From the NCBI RefSeq assembly GCF_029223525.1, contig NZ_JARHTQ010000006.1, positions 248,001-312,000 of the forward strand: a stretch of 64,000 bases of DNA. Reading direction: 5' to 3'. This DNA is from Streptantibioticus ferralitis (GTDB lineage Bacteria; Actinomycetota; Actinomycetes; Streptomycetales; Streptomycetaceae). Position 1 is the first letter of the stretch. Each line of letters opens with the position of its first letter. The notes under the pieces were generated by a model that saw only the letters and a list, made by a program, of their open reading frames with translations, made no database searches and was not told where the DNA came from. The position numbers and the translations under genes are program-made. Shown piece after piece: positions 33,836 to 43,160 of this stretch.

Positions 33836-34855
33836 CTAATCGGCTACCGGGTCCGACTTCCCGTCCTCGGCGACGGATCCGACACCGGGTTCGCCATCGC
33901 TGAACCGGACCTCGGGCAGCTCGTCCTCCGGCAGTTCACCATCTGACAGCTCGACGTGGGGCGCCTCCGCAGACGGTTCCACACCGGGCGGTTCACCGGT
34001 GATCTCATCCGCGGCGGACCGCTCGGGCGTCATCACGGGCGGCCCGGCCGATGCCGGGGCGGACGCCGCGGCAGTCTCCGCGGGAGCGGCATCGAGCTGC
34101 GGGTTCTGCGCTGACCGCTCAAGGAAGCGCAGCAACTCCACCGGGAAGGGCAGCACCAGCGTGGAGTTCTTCTCGGCGGCGACCGCCGTCACCGTCTGCA
34201 GCAGCCGCAGTTGGAGCGCGGCCGGTTGGGCGCCCATCACCGCGGCCGCCTGCGCGAGCTTCTTCGACGCCTGCAGTTCCGCGTCCGCGTTGATCACGCG
34301 GGCCCGCCGGTCCCGGGCCGCCTCGGCCTGCCGGGCCATCGACCGCTTCATCGTCTCGGGCAGCGAGACGTCCTTGATCTCCACCCGGTCGATCTGGATG
34401 CCCCAGCCGAGCGCCGGGCTGTCGATCATCAGCGCCAGGCCCTCGTTGAGCTTCTCCCGGTTGGAGAGCAGATCGTCCAGATCGCTCTTGCCGATGATCG
34501 ACCGCAGCGAGGTCTGCGCCACCTGAAGCACCGCGAAGCGGTAGTCCTCGACCTGGATGATGGCGTCGGCGGGATGGACGACCTTGAAGTACACCACCGC
34601 GTCGACCCGCACCGTCACGTTGTCCCGGGTGATGCCCTCCTGGGCCGGGATGGGCATCGTCACGATCTGCAGATTGACCTTGCGCAGCCGGTCGATGATC
34701 GGCACGATCATGGTGAATCCAGGACCGCGCAACTTCTCCTGCGCATGTCCGAGCCGGAACAGCACCCCGCGCTCGAACTGCTGGACAACACGGGCGCCCG
34801 CCAGGAAGTACACCACGCCGAAAGCCAGCACCGCCGACACCAAGTCCACGACCAT
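33836..34855 (-). CDS. SPFH/band 7 (slipin-type) membrane protein
   Basis: 339 aa from ATG 34855, with AGGGGG five bases before (GTG 34858 is adjacent). One N-terminal transmembrane helix (about 3-22) leads into the stomatin domain: VVQQFERGVLFRLG, PGFTMIVPIIDRLRKVNLQ, GWGIQIDRVEIKDVSLPE, then a coiled coil rich in A/E/R. The C-terminal 90 residues are acidic and Pro-rich, probably disordered. Slipins form membrane microdomain scaffolds; a NfeD-type partner, often found next door, is absent here. Confidence 0.92.
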   Translation of the reverse strand: MVVDLVSAVLAFGVVYFLAGARVVQQFERGVLFRLGHAQEKLRGPGFTMIVPIIDRLRKVNLQIVTMPIPAQEGITRDNVTVRVDAVVYFKVVHPADAIIQVEDYRFAVLQVAQTSLRSIIGKSDLDDLLSNREKLNEGLALMIDSPALGWGIQIDRVEIKDVSLPETMKRSMARQAEAARDRRARVINADAELQASKKLAQAAAVMGAQPAALQLRLLQTVTAVAAEKNSTLVLPFPVELLRFLERSAQNPQLDAAPAETAAASAPASAGPPVMTPERSAADEITGEPPGVEPSAEAPHVELSDGELPEDELPEVRFSDGEPGVGSVAEDGKSDPVAD

Positions 34856-34940
34856 CACGGCCCCCTGCCGTCGCCATCAGCACACCGCGGGCATCGTGAG
34901 ATGTCCTCTTACCTCACGGTACGCCTCGCGGCCACAGCCG

Positions 34941-35891
34941 TCAGCGGGACGCACGGCGCAACCGGTCGGCTACCTCCCGTAGTCGGGCCGCGAGCTCCGG
35001 TGGCTGATGGACCTCGAAGTCCACGCCGAACAGCCCGATGTAGACGGCGAGCGCGTCCAGCGAGTCGAATCCGGTACGCAGCACGCATGTCTGCTCGTCG
35101 ACCGCCTCGACGGTGGCGAAGCCCGAGGAGGTGTAACGGGCGACGGTCTGCACCGGGGCGCGCAGCGTCACCACCGCCTGGTAGCGGTACGCGGCCGAGG
35201 TCACCCCGCGCGCCACGTACGCCGCCGCGTCCACAGGGGGCTTGCGCGGTGTGAATCGCGGGCCGGTCGGCGCCTTGGGCTCGATGCGGTCGGCGCGGAA
35301 GGTCCGCCAGTCGGCGCGGTCGACGTCCCAGCCGAGCAGATACCAGCGCCGGGCGTGCTGGACCAGGCGGTACGGCTCGACCACCCGGCGGCTGGCGGCG
35401 CCCTGGTGGCTTCGGTAGTCGAAGCGGAGCCGCTCGTGATCGCGGCAGGCGACGCCGATGGCGGTCAGCACCTCCTGGTCGACGCTCGGCCCGGAGAGGT
35501 CCGGCGAGACCGCGACCGCCCGGGTCGCCTGCACTCGGTGCCGTAGCCGGGACGGCAGCACCTGCTCCAGCTTGGCCAGCGCCCGCAGCGAGGTCTCCTC
35601 GATCCCGGCCACCGTGCCACCCGCGCCCAGCCGCAGGCAGAGCGCCACCGCCACCGCCTCCTCGTCGTCGAGCAGCAGCGGGGGAAGCTCCGCTCCGGCA
35701 CCGAGCCGGTAACCGCCCGCCGTGCCCGAGGTGGCGTGCACCGGGTATCCGAGTCCGCGCAGCCGTTCCACGTCCCTGCGCACCGTCCGCGCGGTCACGC
35801 CCAGCCGCTCCGCGAGCTCCGGCCCCGTCCAGTCACGCCGGGTCTGCAGCAGGGACAGCAGTCGCAACAGTCGGGCCGAGGTCTCCAGCAT
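34941..35891 (-). CDS. WYL-domain HTH regulator (YafY family)
   Basis: About 316 aa from ATG 35891 (ATG 35900 is 9 bp upstream). The N-terminal DeoR-like winged helix (GPELAERLGVTARTVRRDVERLRGLGYPV) is followed by a WYL domain (RRVVEPYRLVQHARRWYLLGWDVDRADWRTFRADRI) and a WCX-type C-terminus. WYL domains sense nucleic acids or small ligands and often govern stress genes. The target is not evident. A second family member lies at 47835-48851. Confidence 0.92.
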   Translation of the reverse strand: MLETSARLLRLLSLLQTRRDWTGPELAERLGVTARTVRRDVERLRGLGYPVHATSGTAGGYRLGAGAELPPLLLDDEEAVAVALCLRLGAGGTVAGIEETSLRALAKLEQVLPSRLRHRVQATRAVAVSPDLSGPSVDQEVLTAIGVACRDHERLRFDYRSHQGAASRRVVEPYRLVQHARRWYLLGWDVDRADWRTFRADRIEPKAPTGPRFTPRKPPVDAAAYVARGVTSAAYRYQAVVTLRAPVQTVARYTSSGFATVEAVDEQTCVLRTGFDSLDALAVYIGLFGVDFEVHQPPELAARLREVADRLRRASR

Positions 35892-35948
35892 GGGCCCCAT
35901 GCTGTCATCCGGCGTTCCGCCGGCACCGCCCCCAAGGTCCTGGACCTC

Positions 35949-35988
35949 TTCCTCACCACAGGCGCGCGTTCCTCACCACAGGCGCGCG
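35949..35988. repeat. Perfect 20-bp tandem duplication
   Basis: TTCCTCACCACAGGCGCGCG occurs twice back to back (35949-35968 and 35969-35988) in the spacer between the WYL regulator start and the terminator of the second protease. It looks like a recent slippage duplication; no function is apparent. Confidence 0.9.
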
Positions 35989-36084
35989 CCAGTCGGACGA
36001 CCGCTGGTCCGCGCCGCCTTGGTCACCCGCCATCGCGGCGGCGAGCGGACTCCACCGCCGCGACGACCGGCCCGCCGACCGCGA

Positions 36085-36116
36085 GGTCCCTCCGCATGGG
36101 CCCATGCGGAGGGACC
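36085..36116. terminator. 32-bp perfect palindrome after second S1 protease
   Basis: GGTCCCTCCGCATGGG is followed directly by its exact complement (36101-36116). It starts 9 bp past the protease stop and ends its transcript; being symmetric it could also work from the other side. Confidence 0.75.
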
Positions 36117-36124
36117 GGCGGCGG

Positions 36125-37216
36125 TCAGCCGATGCTCACCCCGTAGTGGTAGAGCGCTTCGGTGACCGGTTGGTAGAAGGTCGTACCGCCCAGCAGGCAG
36201 TTGCCGCTGCCACCGGACGTCAGCCCCACCGCGGTGTCACCGGAGTAGAGGGCGCCGCCGCTGTCGCCGGGCTCGGCGCAGACGTTGGTCTGGATGAGCC
36301 CGGAGACGACATCGCCGTTGCCGTAGTCGACGGTGGCGTTCAGCCCGGTGACCCGACCGCTGTGGACGCCACTGGTACTGCCCCGTCGCGTGACCGGTTC
36401 ACCGACGTACGCGTCGGCGGACCTGGTGACGGTCTGGCCTTCGGCCGAACTCCGGTGGGACAGCATGGAGTTGGCGTATCGCACCAGGGCGTAGTCCCGG
36501 CCCGGGAAGGTGTAGTCCACGGTGGAGCCGACCGACTTGGCCTGCCCGGGGTCGGCGTACCAGTTGGCGGCGACCTGGCCGCAGTGGCCCGCGGTGAGGA
36601 AGTAGCGCGTGCCGCCCTTGTGGACGTTGAAGCCCACAGAGCAGCGGTAGCCGCCGCCGTAGATGGCGTCGCCGCCGGAGAGCAGCCGGTCGAAACGCCC
36701 GTCGACCCGCTCCACCCGGACCGCGTCGCCGTACCGGGTGGCGGTGGCACGCAGCGCGGCGAGCTGCGCGGGGTTCACCGTACGGTCGGCGCTGACCACG
36801 AGTTGGTCGCGCACCGGATCCTGGGCCCAGGCGGTGCCCGGGATGTCGAGGGACCGCATGTGCGACCCCACCGCGTCCAGTTGTGCGGCGCTGTGTCTGA
36901 CCAGCCGGGGCAGGGCGCCGGTGGCTCGTACCGAACGAGCGGCGGCGTCGGAGGTGACGTTGACGACGGTGGCTTTGTCAGCGGTGTCGTAGTACGAGCC
37001 GGCGGTCGCGGCGCTGCCGAGCGTGTTGGCGAGGGCGGCCACGGAGGCCGGTATGGCCGAGGCCTCGGGGGTGGTGTCGGCGGTGTTCGCGGTGGGTAGG
37101 GCGATCACTCCGGCGGCCAGGAGTCCGCAGGTGACGGCCGTGACGAGGACGCGTCTTTCGAGTCGGGGGCGGTGGTGGACGGTGCGGCGGTCTTGGACGC
37201 TGCGCTTGATCCTCAC
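36125..37216 (-). CDS. Secreted S1-family serine protease, paralogue
   Basis: 363 aa from GTG 37216, set by AGGAGG six bases upstream. Signal peptide ([25 protein letters not shown]), prodomain and protease domain with [14 protein letters not shown] and [12 protein letters not shown]. It is co-linear with the protease at 32441 over the whole length, so the two arose by duplication; the band-7 and WYL genes now lie between them. Specificity cannot be set by eye. Confidence 0.95.
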   Translation of the reverse strand: MRIKRSVQDRRTVHHRPRLERRVLVTAVTCGLLAAGVIALPTANTADTTPEASAIPASVAALANTLGSAATAGSYYDTADKATVVNVTSDAAARSVRATGALPRLVRHSAAQLDAVGSHMRSLDIPGTAWAQDPVRDQLVVSADRTVNPAQLAALRATATRYGDAVRVERVDGRFDRLLSGGDAIYGGGYRCSVGFNVHKGGTRYFLTAGHCGQVAANWYADPGQAKSVGSTVDYTFPGRDYALVRYANSMLSHRSSAEGQTVTRSADAYVGEPVTRRGSTSGVHSGRVTGLNATVDYGNGDVVSGLIQTNVCAEPGDSGGALYSGDTAVGLTSGGSGNCLLGGTTFYQPVTEALYHYGVSIG

Positions 37217-37429
37217 TCATGCCTCCTGTGCGGTGGAGAGCGCTGTCGCGGAGTATCCGGGCGGCCCAACTCCCACACAAGGGAGCCTTTTCGGACACGT
37301 CACCTCATGTCCGCCCGCCCGAAATGGGCACCGCCCGAGGCCCAACTTCACCCAGAGCCGCCCTATATGACGCAAAATCAGCGGTCGGCTCAGCGGCGGA
37401 TGACCGCCTTCTCCCCCCTCGACCACGAA

Positions 37430-37735
37430 CGGCAAGGTGCTGCCGGGCGGCGGGAACGGGCAGATCCTGTTGACGCCGGATCTCGGCCGCCTTCTGCGCC
37501 GCCTTCTGCGCCGCCTCCGCGTCGGTGCCGCCGAACGCGAAGGTCACTCCGGGCATGATCTTCAGGTCGTCCGGCCGCCGCCCGTACCGCGCCAGGCGCC
37601 GCTTGACGTCGCAGTAGTCGGCGCGGCCCGCCTCCAGCGTGCCGTGCGGCGGTCCGCACGGTTGAGATATCCGCCGCGCCGGAAGTACTCACCGGTGAAC
37701 GCATCGGAGGAGGTCACCACGTTCCAGGCGGCGCG
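37430..37735 (-). pseudogene. Remnant of an NtaA/SnaA-type FMN monooxygenase (LLM class)
   Basis: One minus-strand frame near 37735-37661 reads WNVVTSSDAFTGEYFRRGGYLN, the active-site segment of NtaA/SnaA/DszA monooxygenases. A second frame (about 37650-37440) reads TLEAGRADYCDVKRRLARYG..DDLKIMPGVTFAFGGTDAEAAQKAA, from the middle of the same proteins. The stretch between and both ends are missing and frames differ. A shorter hint (ADLWDARNMG) may continue upstream. The flanks 37217-37429 and 37736-37876 show no gene. Confidence 0.7.
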
Positions 37736-37876
37736 CCCCTCGCGCCTCGTCTTGCCGCTGACCTGGTAGCCGCCCGCGCAGACGGCCCGATCCCCCTTGG
37801 TCCGCCCATGTTCCGGGCATCCCACAGGTCCGCCGTCGGCTGCCACCGGACGCCTCGCACGCCTTCACACTCGCTG

Positions 37877-39118
37877 TCAGCTACACCCGCTGCAGCACTC
37901 AAGACACTGGCAGCACTCCAGGCATTCGCAACACTCGCAGCGCTCACAAGCATCGCAGCAGTCGCAATCACAGTTGCGGCACCAACCGTGCCGCGGCTGC
38001 CCGGTCCACGGGTCGTGGTAGGGGTCTCGGCAACACAACTGGCACGTGCAGCACAGCCCGGTCCATATCGCGCAGCCGACGAACCAGTTGTGGCGGCGCG
38101 GCGGCTCGGGCGGCGGAAACCCACCACCGGGCCCGCCCGGCGCGTAGGGATTCTGGTACGGGTTGCCGTGCGGGTTGCCGTACGGGTTCTGGTGCGGCGA
38201 GTTGTACGGGTTGCCTGGCGGCGGGTAGGAGCCCTCGACCGGGCGGGTCTCGCAGATGTGCCCCTGCGTCCCGAACGCCCGGTCCACCGACCTGGGCAAC
38301 TCGTGGACGAGCAGCACATGCGCGAGCTTGGCGTCGGTGAACTCCACCTCGCGCAGCGCGAGTCGCACCCCGTGCACCGCGTCATCGCACAGTCGGCGCG
38401 CTTCGGCGAGGCTGGTCCCGGTGGCGGTCAGCGGATTCCAGGCGCCGGATTTCTGATCTGCTGTCAAGTCCTCGACGGCGTCCAGCAGATGCGCGAGCCT
38501 GCCGAAGAGCCGGCCCGCCTCGGCGAGCGGTGCGCGGTTCCCCGGCCGTCCGGCGAGCACCGCGGTGTGTTCGAAGGCGGCGGCCGTCGCCGTCTCGGTC
38601 GGCTCGGTGACCGTGAGCAGCGAGGTGCCGGGGCCGGCCAGCGCCTCGATCCCGGTCTGCCGGTCCACCGCGTCGACCAGCACCGCGGTGTCGAAGCCGA
38701 TTCCGGCGCCGACGGACGCGCCCTTGCGGTCCCAGCTACCCGCCACCCGGCGCGCCGCGGCGGCCACCGGACGACGGCCCAGCATTCCGTCGCGGTCGGC
38801 GATGTGGTCCCGTACCTTCGCCGAGGCCAGCACGAGGGAGACCGCGGCGGCGAGTCGCGCGCCCTCGCCCTTGGCCACCGGCGCGGTGCGCATACCGCGG
38901 AGCGGGCAGGGTCCGGCCGTACGCCGCCAGTCACCCGAGTGCTGCGACTGCGCCTCGACCAGGACGGAGATGATCAGCCCGTCGTAGTTGGTGGCGACCC
39001 GGGCCAACTGGCCGTGATCGTCGCGCAGTGCGAGGCACAGGCCGCACAGGTGGGCCATCCATGAGGTGGCAAGGCCTTCGGACAGCCGGTGTCGGCACGG
39101 TCGGATGATCCCGAACAA
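37877..39118 (-). CDS. DUF5685-like protein with NPYGNPHG repeats and Cys-rich tail
   Basis: 413 aa from TTG 39118 (GGGGGAG just upstream), where the family opening FGIIRPCRHRL begins. The N-terminal ~290 residues are helical and carry MAHLCGLCLALRDDHGQLARVATNYDG, a conserved Cys/His patch. Then come proline/asparagine repeats (NPYxNPHxNPY) and a final 65 residues with 22 cysteines in CC, CxC and CxxC spacing. Such a tail could bind several metal ions or form a disulfide-locked domain. The function is unknown; a redox or metal role is inference. Confidence 0.8.
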   Translation of the reverse strand: MFGIIRPCRHRLSEGLATSWMAHLCGLCLALRDDHGQLARVATNYDGLIISVLVEAQSQHSGDWRRTAGPCPLRGMRTAPVAKGEGARLAAAVSLVLASAKVRDHIADRDGMLGRRPVAAAARRVAGSWDRKGASVGAGIGFDTAVLVDAVDRQTGIEALAGPGTSLLTVTEPTETATAAAFEHTAVLAGRPGNRAPLAEAGRLFGRLAHLLDAVEDLTADQKSGAWNPLTATGTSLAEARRLCDDAVHGVRLALREVEFTDAKLAHVLLVHELPRSVDRAFGTQGHICETRPVEGSYPPPGNPYNSPHQNPYGNPHGNPYQNPYAPGGPGGGFPPPEPPRRHNWFVGCAIWTGLCCTCQLCCRDPYHDPWTGQPRHGWCRNCDCDCCDACERCECCECLECCQCLECCSGCS

Positions 39119-39194
39119 CTCTCCCCCATCGTTCAGACAAGCGGCGCGGAACAGGCAGCGCCCAACGAGCGATGCCCAACAAGCGCGCATTTTT

Positions 39195-39214
39195 GATCGT
39201 GAACAGTCACGATC
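39195..39214. promoter_or_regulatory. Dyad GATCGTGA-acag-TCACGATC plus half-site
   Basis: A perfect 8-bp inverted repeat 77-96 bp upstream of the Cys-rich-tail gene, with another GTCGTGATCGG half-site at about 39226-39236. The arrangement suggests a regulator operator. The remainder of 39119-39570 (AT-richer than average) shows no convincing gene but must hold the sepF-like promoter. Confidence 0.5.
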
Positions 39215-39570
39215 GGTCGTCGCCGGTCGTGATCGGCCCGTCATGCTACCGGCCACCCGGAACGTCGGCGCACACGGGAGTGAACCGGGTTCGACGGGGG
39301 AAGTGAACCGCCAAGCTGTTACGGATGAACGGCGGCTCGTGAGCCGTACGGACGCGCGCCGTCACCCTCCCGTGAAGCTCAGCGGGACTTTTTCTCGCAC
39401 ACCGTCACCTTCCGCATTTCCATGACTACCTGACGCATCGCCATGTGCTGCTGTTGCACCAGAACCGTCACGAATCCCCAGTACGGCGGCTTTCCACTTG
39501 GCGCATCATCCGCATCATGGACGACCATAGGAGGGCGGACGTTACGGACCGCACGCGAGAGGAGGCGTCC

Positions 39571-40014
39571 ATGGGTTCGGTACGAAAGGCCAGCGCATGG
39601 CTTGGACTCGTCGACGAAAGCGACGACGAGCGCTACTACGACGAGGAGTACACGGACTACGCGGAGGGTCCCCAGTCCAGCGAGTGGGTCACCGACCCAC
39701 GGGTGCGGGTTGCCGCGGAGAGCGCCGAGGACCACGGCCAGCGGATCGCCACGGTCACCCCGGACGGCTTCCGGGACGCGCGCGGGATCGGCGAGCTGTT
39801 CCGGGAGGGCGTGCCGGTCATCGTCAACCTCACCGCCATGGAATCGGCCGACGCAAAGCGCGTGGTGGACTTCGCGGCCGGACTGACCTTCGGGCTGCGC
39901 GGTTCCATCGAACGGGTGGCAACCCGGGTGTTCCTGTTGACCCCCGCGGACTACACGGTGGTCAACGGCGCCGCGGGCGGCCGTGGCTCGGACAGCTTCT
40001 TCAACCAGAGCTGA
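39571..40014 (+). CDS. sflA: SepF-like cell-division protein
   Basis: 147 aa from ATG 39571 with GAGGAGG upstream. An acidic N-terminal linker ([19 protein letters not shown]) leads to the SepF core: [60 protein letters not shown]. SepF proteins tether FtsZ to the membrane; Streptomyces has one SepF in the division cluster and SepF-like SflA/SflB elsewhere. Since no ftsZ or other division gene is nearby, this fits an SflA-type paralogue that modulates Z-rings in hyphae. The symbol is from memory of the S. coelicolor neighbourhood. Confidence 0.85.
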   Translation: MGSVRKASAWLGLVDESDDERYYDEEYTDYAEGPQSSEWVTDPRVRVAAESAEDHGQRIATVTPDGFRDARGIGELFREGVPVIVNLTAMESADAKRVVDFAAGLTFGLRGSIERVATRVFLLTPADYTVVNGAAGGRGSDSFFNQS

Positions 40015-40040
40015 GGGGGCAGGCCAGCGGGCCTGCCCCC
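40015..40040 (+). terminator. Hairpin right after sepF-like stop codon
   Basis: GGGGGCAGGCC (40015-40025) and GGCCTGCCCCC (40030-40040) form a perfect 11-bp stem with a 4-nt loop, beginning one base after the TGA. The rest of the spacer to 40269 shows no gene. Confidence 0.8.
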
Positions 40041-40269
40041 GGTTGCCGGCACGGGGTCTGTCCCGGAGCCCCGCACCGCCCCGCCCGACGGGAGGCGGCG
40101 GGCGCTCCCGTACCGCGGCCCTGTCCACGGGGCCTCGTCGGGTCGCGGCCGGTTCGGCGCCGCCGGTCCAGGCCGCCCGTACTACTCGGCGTCGCGGCGG
40201 CGACAGACTGTCGCCCCCACCCCGAAGGGTTCCGGGCGACTGCCCCCGGACGAGGAAGCCCCCGCGGGC

Positions 40270-41457
40270 CTAGCGGAACGCGTCGAGGGACGTGAGGGCC
40301 TTGCCCAGGACCAGTTGGTGCATCTCCACCGTGCCCTCGTAGGTCAGGACGCTCTCCAGGTTCGTGGCGTGGCGCATCACCGGGTACTCCAGCGAGATGC
40401 CGTTGGCGCCCAGGATCGTGCGTGCCGTGCGGCAGATCTCGATCGCTTCCCGCACGTTGTTGAGCTTGCCGAAGCTGACCTGTTCCGGGCGCAGCCGCCC
40501 GGCGTCCATCCGCCGCCCGAGGTGGTGGGCGAGCAGGATGCCCTTGTGCAGTTCGACGGCCATGTCGGCGAGCTTGGCCTGGGTGAGCTGGAAGGCGCCG
40601 ATCGGACGGCCGAACTGCTCACGGGACTTGGCGTAGTCGAGCGCCGCCTCGAAGCAACTGCGGGCCGCGCCCATCGAGCCCCAGACGATGCCGTAGCGGG
40701 CGTGGCTCAGACAGCTCAGCGGACCGCGCAGCCCGGTCACCTCGGGTAGCACGGCGTCGGCGGGCAACCGTACGTCGTCCATGACCAGTTCGCTGGTGAC
40801 CGAGGCGCGCAGGCTCCACTTGTGCCTGATCTCCGGCGCCGAGAAGCCGGGGGCGTCGGTGGGGACGACGAAGCCCCGGATACCGTCGTCGGTACGGGCC
40901 CAGACCACCGCGACGCCGGCCACCGAGCCGTTGGTGATCCACATCTTGCGACCGGTCAGCACCCAGTCGGTGCCGTCGCGTTTGGCGTAGGTGGTCATGC
41001 CCGCCGGGTCGGAGCCGTGGTCGGGCTCGGTCAGACCGAAGCAGCCGATCACCTCGCCTGCCGCCATCCGCGGCAGCCACTCCTGCTTCTGTTCCTCGGA
41101 ACCGAAGCGGTGGATCGCGTACATCGCCAGCGACCCCTGGACGGAGACCAGCGAGCGGATCCCGGAGTCGGCCGCCTCCAACTCCAGGCAGGCGAGGCCG
41201 TACTGGACGGCGGAGGCGCCGGCGCACCCATAACCCGTCAGGGACATGCCGAGCGCACCGAGCGCACCGAGTTCCCGGGCGAGCTCGCGGATGCCGGGCA
41301 GTTCGCCGCGCTCGTACCACTCGGCGATCCGCGGCAGCACCCGGTCTGCGGCCCATCGGCGCACCGTGTCCCGTACCGCGAGGTCCTCGTCGCTCAGCAG
41401 CTCGTCGAGACCGAGCGGATCGGACGGGTCGAATGACGGCAGCGCGCTGCCACTCAT
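40270..41457 (-). CDS. Acyl-CoA dehydrogenase
   Basis: 395 aa. FAD acyl-CoA dehydrogenase signatures are CFGLTEPDHGSDPAGM, DWVLTGRKMWITNGSVAG and the C-terminal LTYEGTVEMHQLVLGKALT, where the Glu of YEGT is the usual catalytic base. The TVEMHQLVLGKA ending is like glutaryl-CoA dehydrogenases, which decarboxylate to crotonyl-CoA, but the Arg specific for that substrate cannot be placed by eye. The MFS gene lies upstream on the same strand. Confidence 0.93.
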   Translation of the reverse strand: MSGSALPSFDPSDPLGLDELLSDEDLAVRDTVRRWAADRVLPRIAEWYERGELPGIRELARELGALGALGMSLTGYGCAGASAVQYGLACLELEAADSGIRSLVSVQGSLAMYAIHRFGSEEQKQEWLPRMAAGEVIGCFGLTEPDHGSDPAGMTTYAKRDGTDWVLTGRKMWITNGSVAGVAVVWARTDDGIRGFVVPTDAPGFSAPEIRHKWSLRASVTSELVMDDVRLPADAVLPEVTGLRGPLSCLSHARYGIVWGSMGAARSCFEAALDYAKSREQFGRPIGAFQLTQAKLADMAVELHKGILLAHHLGRRMDAGRLRPEQVSFGKLNNVREAIEICRTARTILGANGISLEYPVMRHATNLESVLTYEGTVEMHQLVLGKALTSLDAFR

Positions 41458-41516
41458 GGACGGCTCCTTGGGGCGGTCGATCGTCGCTGATCGATCTTTC
41501 CTGGTCGCCGCTGACG

Positions 41517-43160
41517 CTACGGCCGCGTCCGCTCGCCGTAAAGACCCTCAAGGTCGGCGCCCTCGGACTGCGCGCGGGCCGGCGCCTCGACGGTGCGCGG
41601 GAGCCGGAGCGCGGCGATCGCGCCGAGCAGCAGCAGTGCGGCGCTGGTGACCAGGGTGAGGTGCAGCCCGTGGACGAAGGAGCCGCGGGCGGCGGTGCGC
41701 AGGGCCTCGCCGGTGGCGCCGCCGATCCGGTCGGCCACCTCGTAGGCCTCGCCGAGCGAGTGCCCCGCCTCGGCTCCCGCGGCGGCCGGGACGCCCGGGA
41801 TGCCGCTGACGCCGGGGGCGTATCCGGCGTTCATCACGCTGCCGAGCAGCGCGATGCCCATCCCGGCGCCGAGTTGGTAGGAGGTCTCGCCGATCGCCGC
41901 GGCCCCGCCCGCCTGGGCGGCCGGGGCTTCGCTGAGCATGGATTCGTACGCACCGAACAGCGTGGTCTCCAGCCCGAAGCCGAGCGTGACGAATCCGGCG
42001 GTGAGCAGCCAGGGGCGGTCGTGCTGTCCCATGGCGGTCAGTGCCAGCACGGCGAAGGCGGTGAGGGCGAAGCCGAGGCAGACCATCATCCGCGGGCCCA
42101 GACGGTGCAGTATGCGCGATCCGGCCAGTCCGGCCGCCATGGCGGCGAAGGTGAGCGGAAGCAGCCGCAGCCCGGTCTCCATGGGCTCCAGGCCGAGCAC
42201 GAGCTGCAGGTACTGGACGGCGATCAGTTCGAGTCCGACGAGCGCCAGCATCGCCAGCACGATGCAGCCGACCGATGTGCTGAACGCGGGCCGGGCGAAC
42301 ATCCCCATGTCGACCAGTGGATGCCGCATCCTGCGTTGACGGCGCACGAACAGCCAGAGCAGAACCGCGCCCACCGCCAGCGGAACGACCACCACGGGTT
42401 GGTACGGCACCGCGCCGCCGCCGAGCCGCTTGACGCCGAGGATGACCCCGAGGATGCCCAGCGCGGCCATCCCGGCGCCGAGCACATCCCACGGCCCGTC
42501 GCGCTCGCCGGTGGACTCCGGCAGCAGACGGCGTGCGATCGGCCAGATCACCGCCATCAGTGGAATGTTGATCAGGAAGACCGAGCCCCACCAGAAGCGT
42601 TCCACCAGGAAGCCGCCGAGCACCGGCCCCACCGCCGCGCCCACCGCGGCGAGCGCGCTCCACAGCCCGATGGCGAGCGCGCGCTCCTTACGGTCGGGGA
42701 AGACCTGCCGCAGGATCGACAGCGTGGCCGGCATGATCATGGCCCCGCCAACGCCCAGCAGCGCACGGGCCATGATCAGGACGGCCGGGGTGGTGGCCAG
42801 TGCCGCGACCGCGGAGGCGGCGGCGAACAGTCCGTACCCCAGCAGCAGGACGCGTCGGCGTCCCACGCGGTCGCCGAGCGTGCCGAACAGGATGAGGAGG
42901 GAGGCGGCGGCGAGCGGATAGGCGTCGACGATCCACAGCAGCTCTATCGCGCCGGGACGCAGATCCGCGGTGAGTGAGGGGATCGCGACATGCAGCACGG
43001 TCGCGTCGAGCGCGACGAGCAGCAGGCTGACGCAGAGCACGGCCAGGATCGTCCAGCGGTTGGCGGGACCGAGGTCCCCTCCGGTACCGGGTTGCGGACT
43101 TCTGGCCTGCGGGACGGCGGCCGTCGGCGTCGGGGTGCCGGCCGTGGTCGTCCCCGTCAT
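41517..43160 (-). CDS. MFS multidrug exporter, 14-TM DHA2 family
   Basis: 547 aa from ATG 43160, with GGAGG upstream; the track extends further in frame but without a start signal. The fold opens with RWTILAVLCVSLLLVALDATVLHVAIPSL (motif D1-like) and includes GDRVGRRRVLLLGY (motif A) and ALLGVGGAMIMPATLSILRQVFPDRKERALAIGLWSA (motif C region). Fourteen spans can be counted. It resembles EmrB/QacA proton antiporters that expel drugs. No TetR gene is adjacent. Confidence 0.92.
   Translation of the reverse strand: MTGTTTAGTPTPTAAVPQARSPQPGTGGDLGPANRWTILAVLCVSLLLVALDATVLHVAIPSLTADLRPGAIELLWIVDAYPLAAASLLILFGTLGDRVGRRRVLLLGYGLFAAASAVAALATTPAVLIMARALLGVGGAMIMPATLSILRQVFPDRKERALAIGLWSALAAVGAAVGPVLGGFLVERFWWGSVFLINIPLMAVIWPIARRLLPESTGERDGPWDVLGAGMAALGILGVILGVKRLGGGAVPYQPVVVVPLAVGAVLLWLFVRRQRRMRHPLVDMGMFARPAFSTSVGCIVLAMLALVGLELIAVQYLQLVLGLEPMETGLRLLPLTFAAMAAGLAGSRILHRLGPRMMVCLGFALTAFAVLALTAMGQHDRPWLLTAGFVTLGFGLETTLFGAYESMLSEAPAAQAGGAAAIGETSYQLGAGMGIALLGSVMNAGYAPGVSGIPGVPAAAGAEAGHSLGEAYEVADRIGGATGEALRTAARGSFVHGLHLTLVTSAALLLLGAIAALRLPRTVEAPARAQSEGADLEGLYGERTRP

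Noticed and set aside
39379-39529. Minus-strand ORF of about 50 codons ([19 protein letters not shown])
   Set aside because: Composition is fairly protein-like, but there is no RBS and it lies in the sepF-like promoter region; not supported enough to list.
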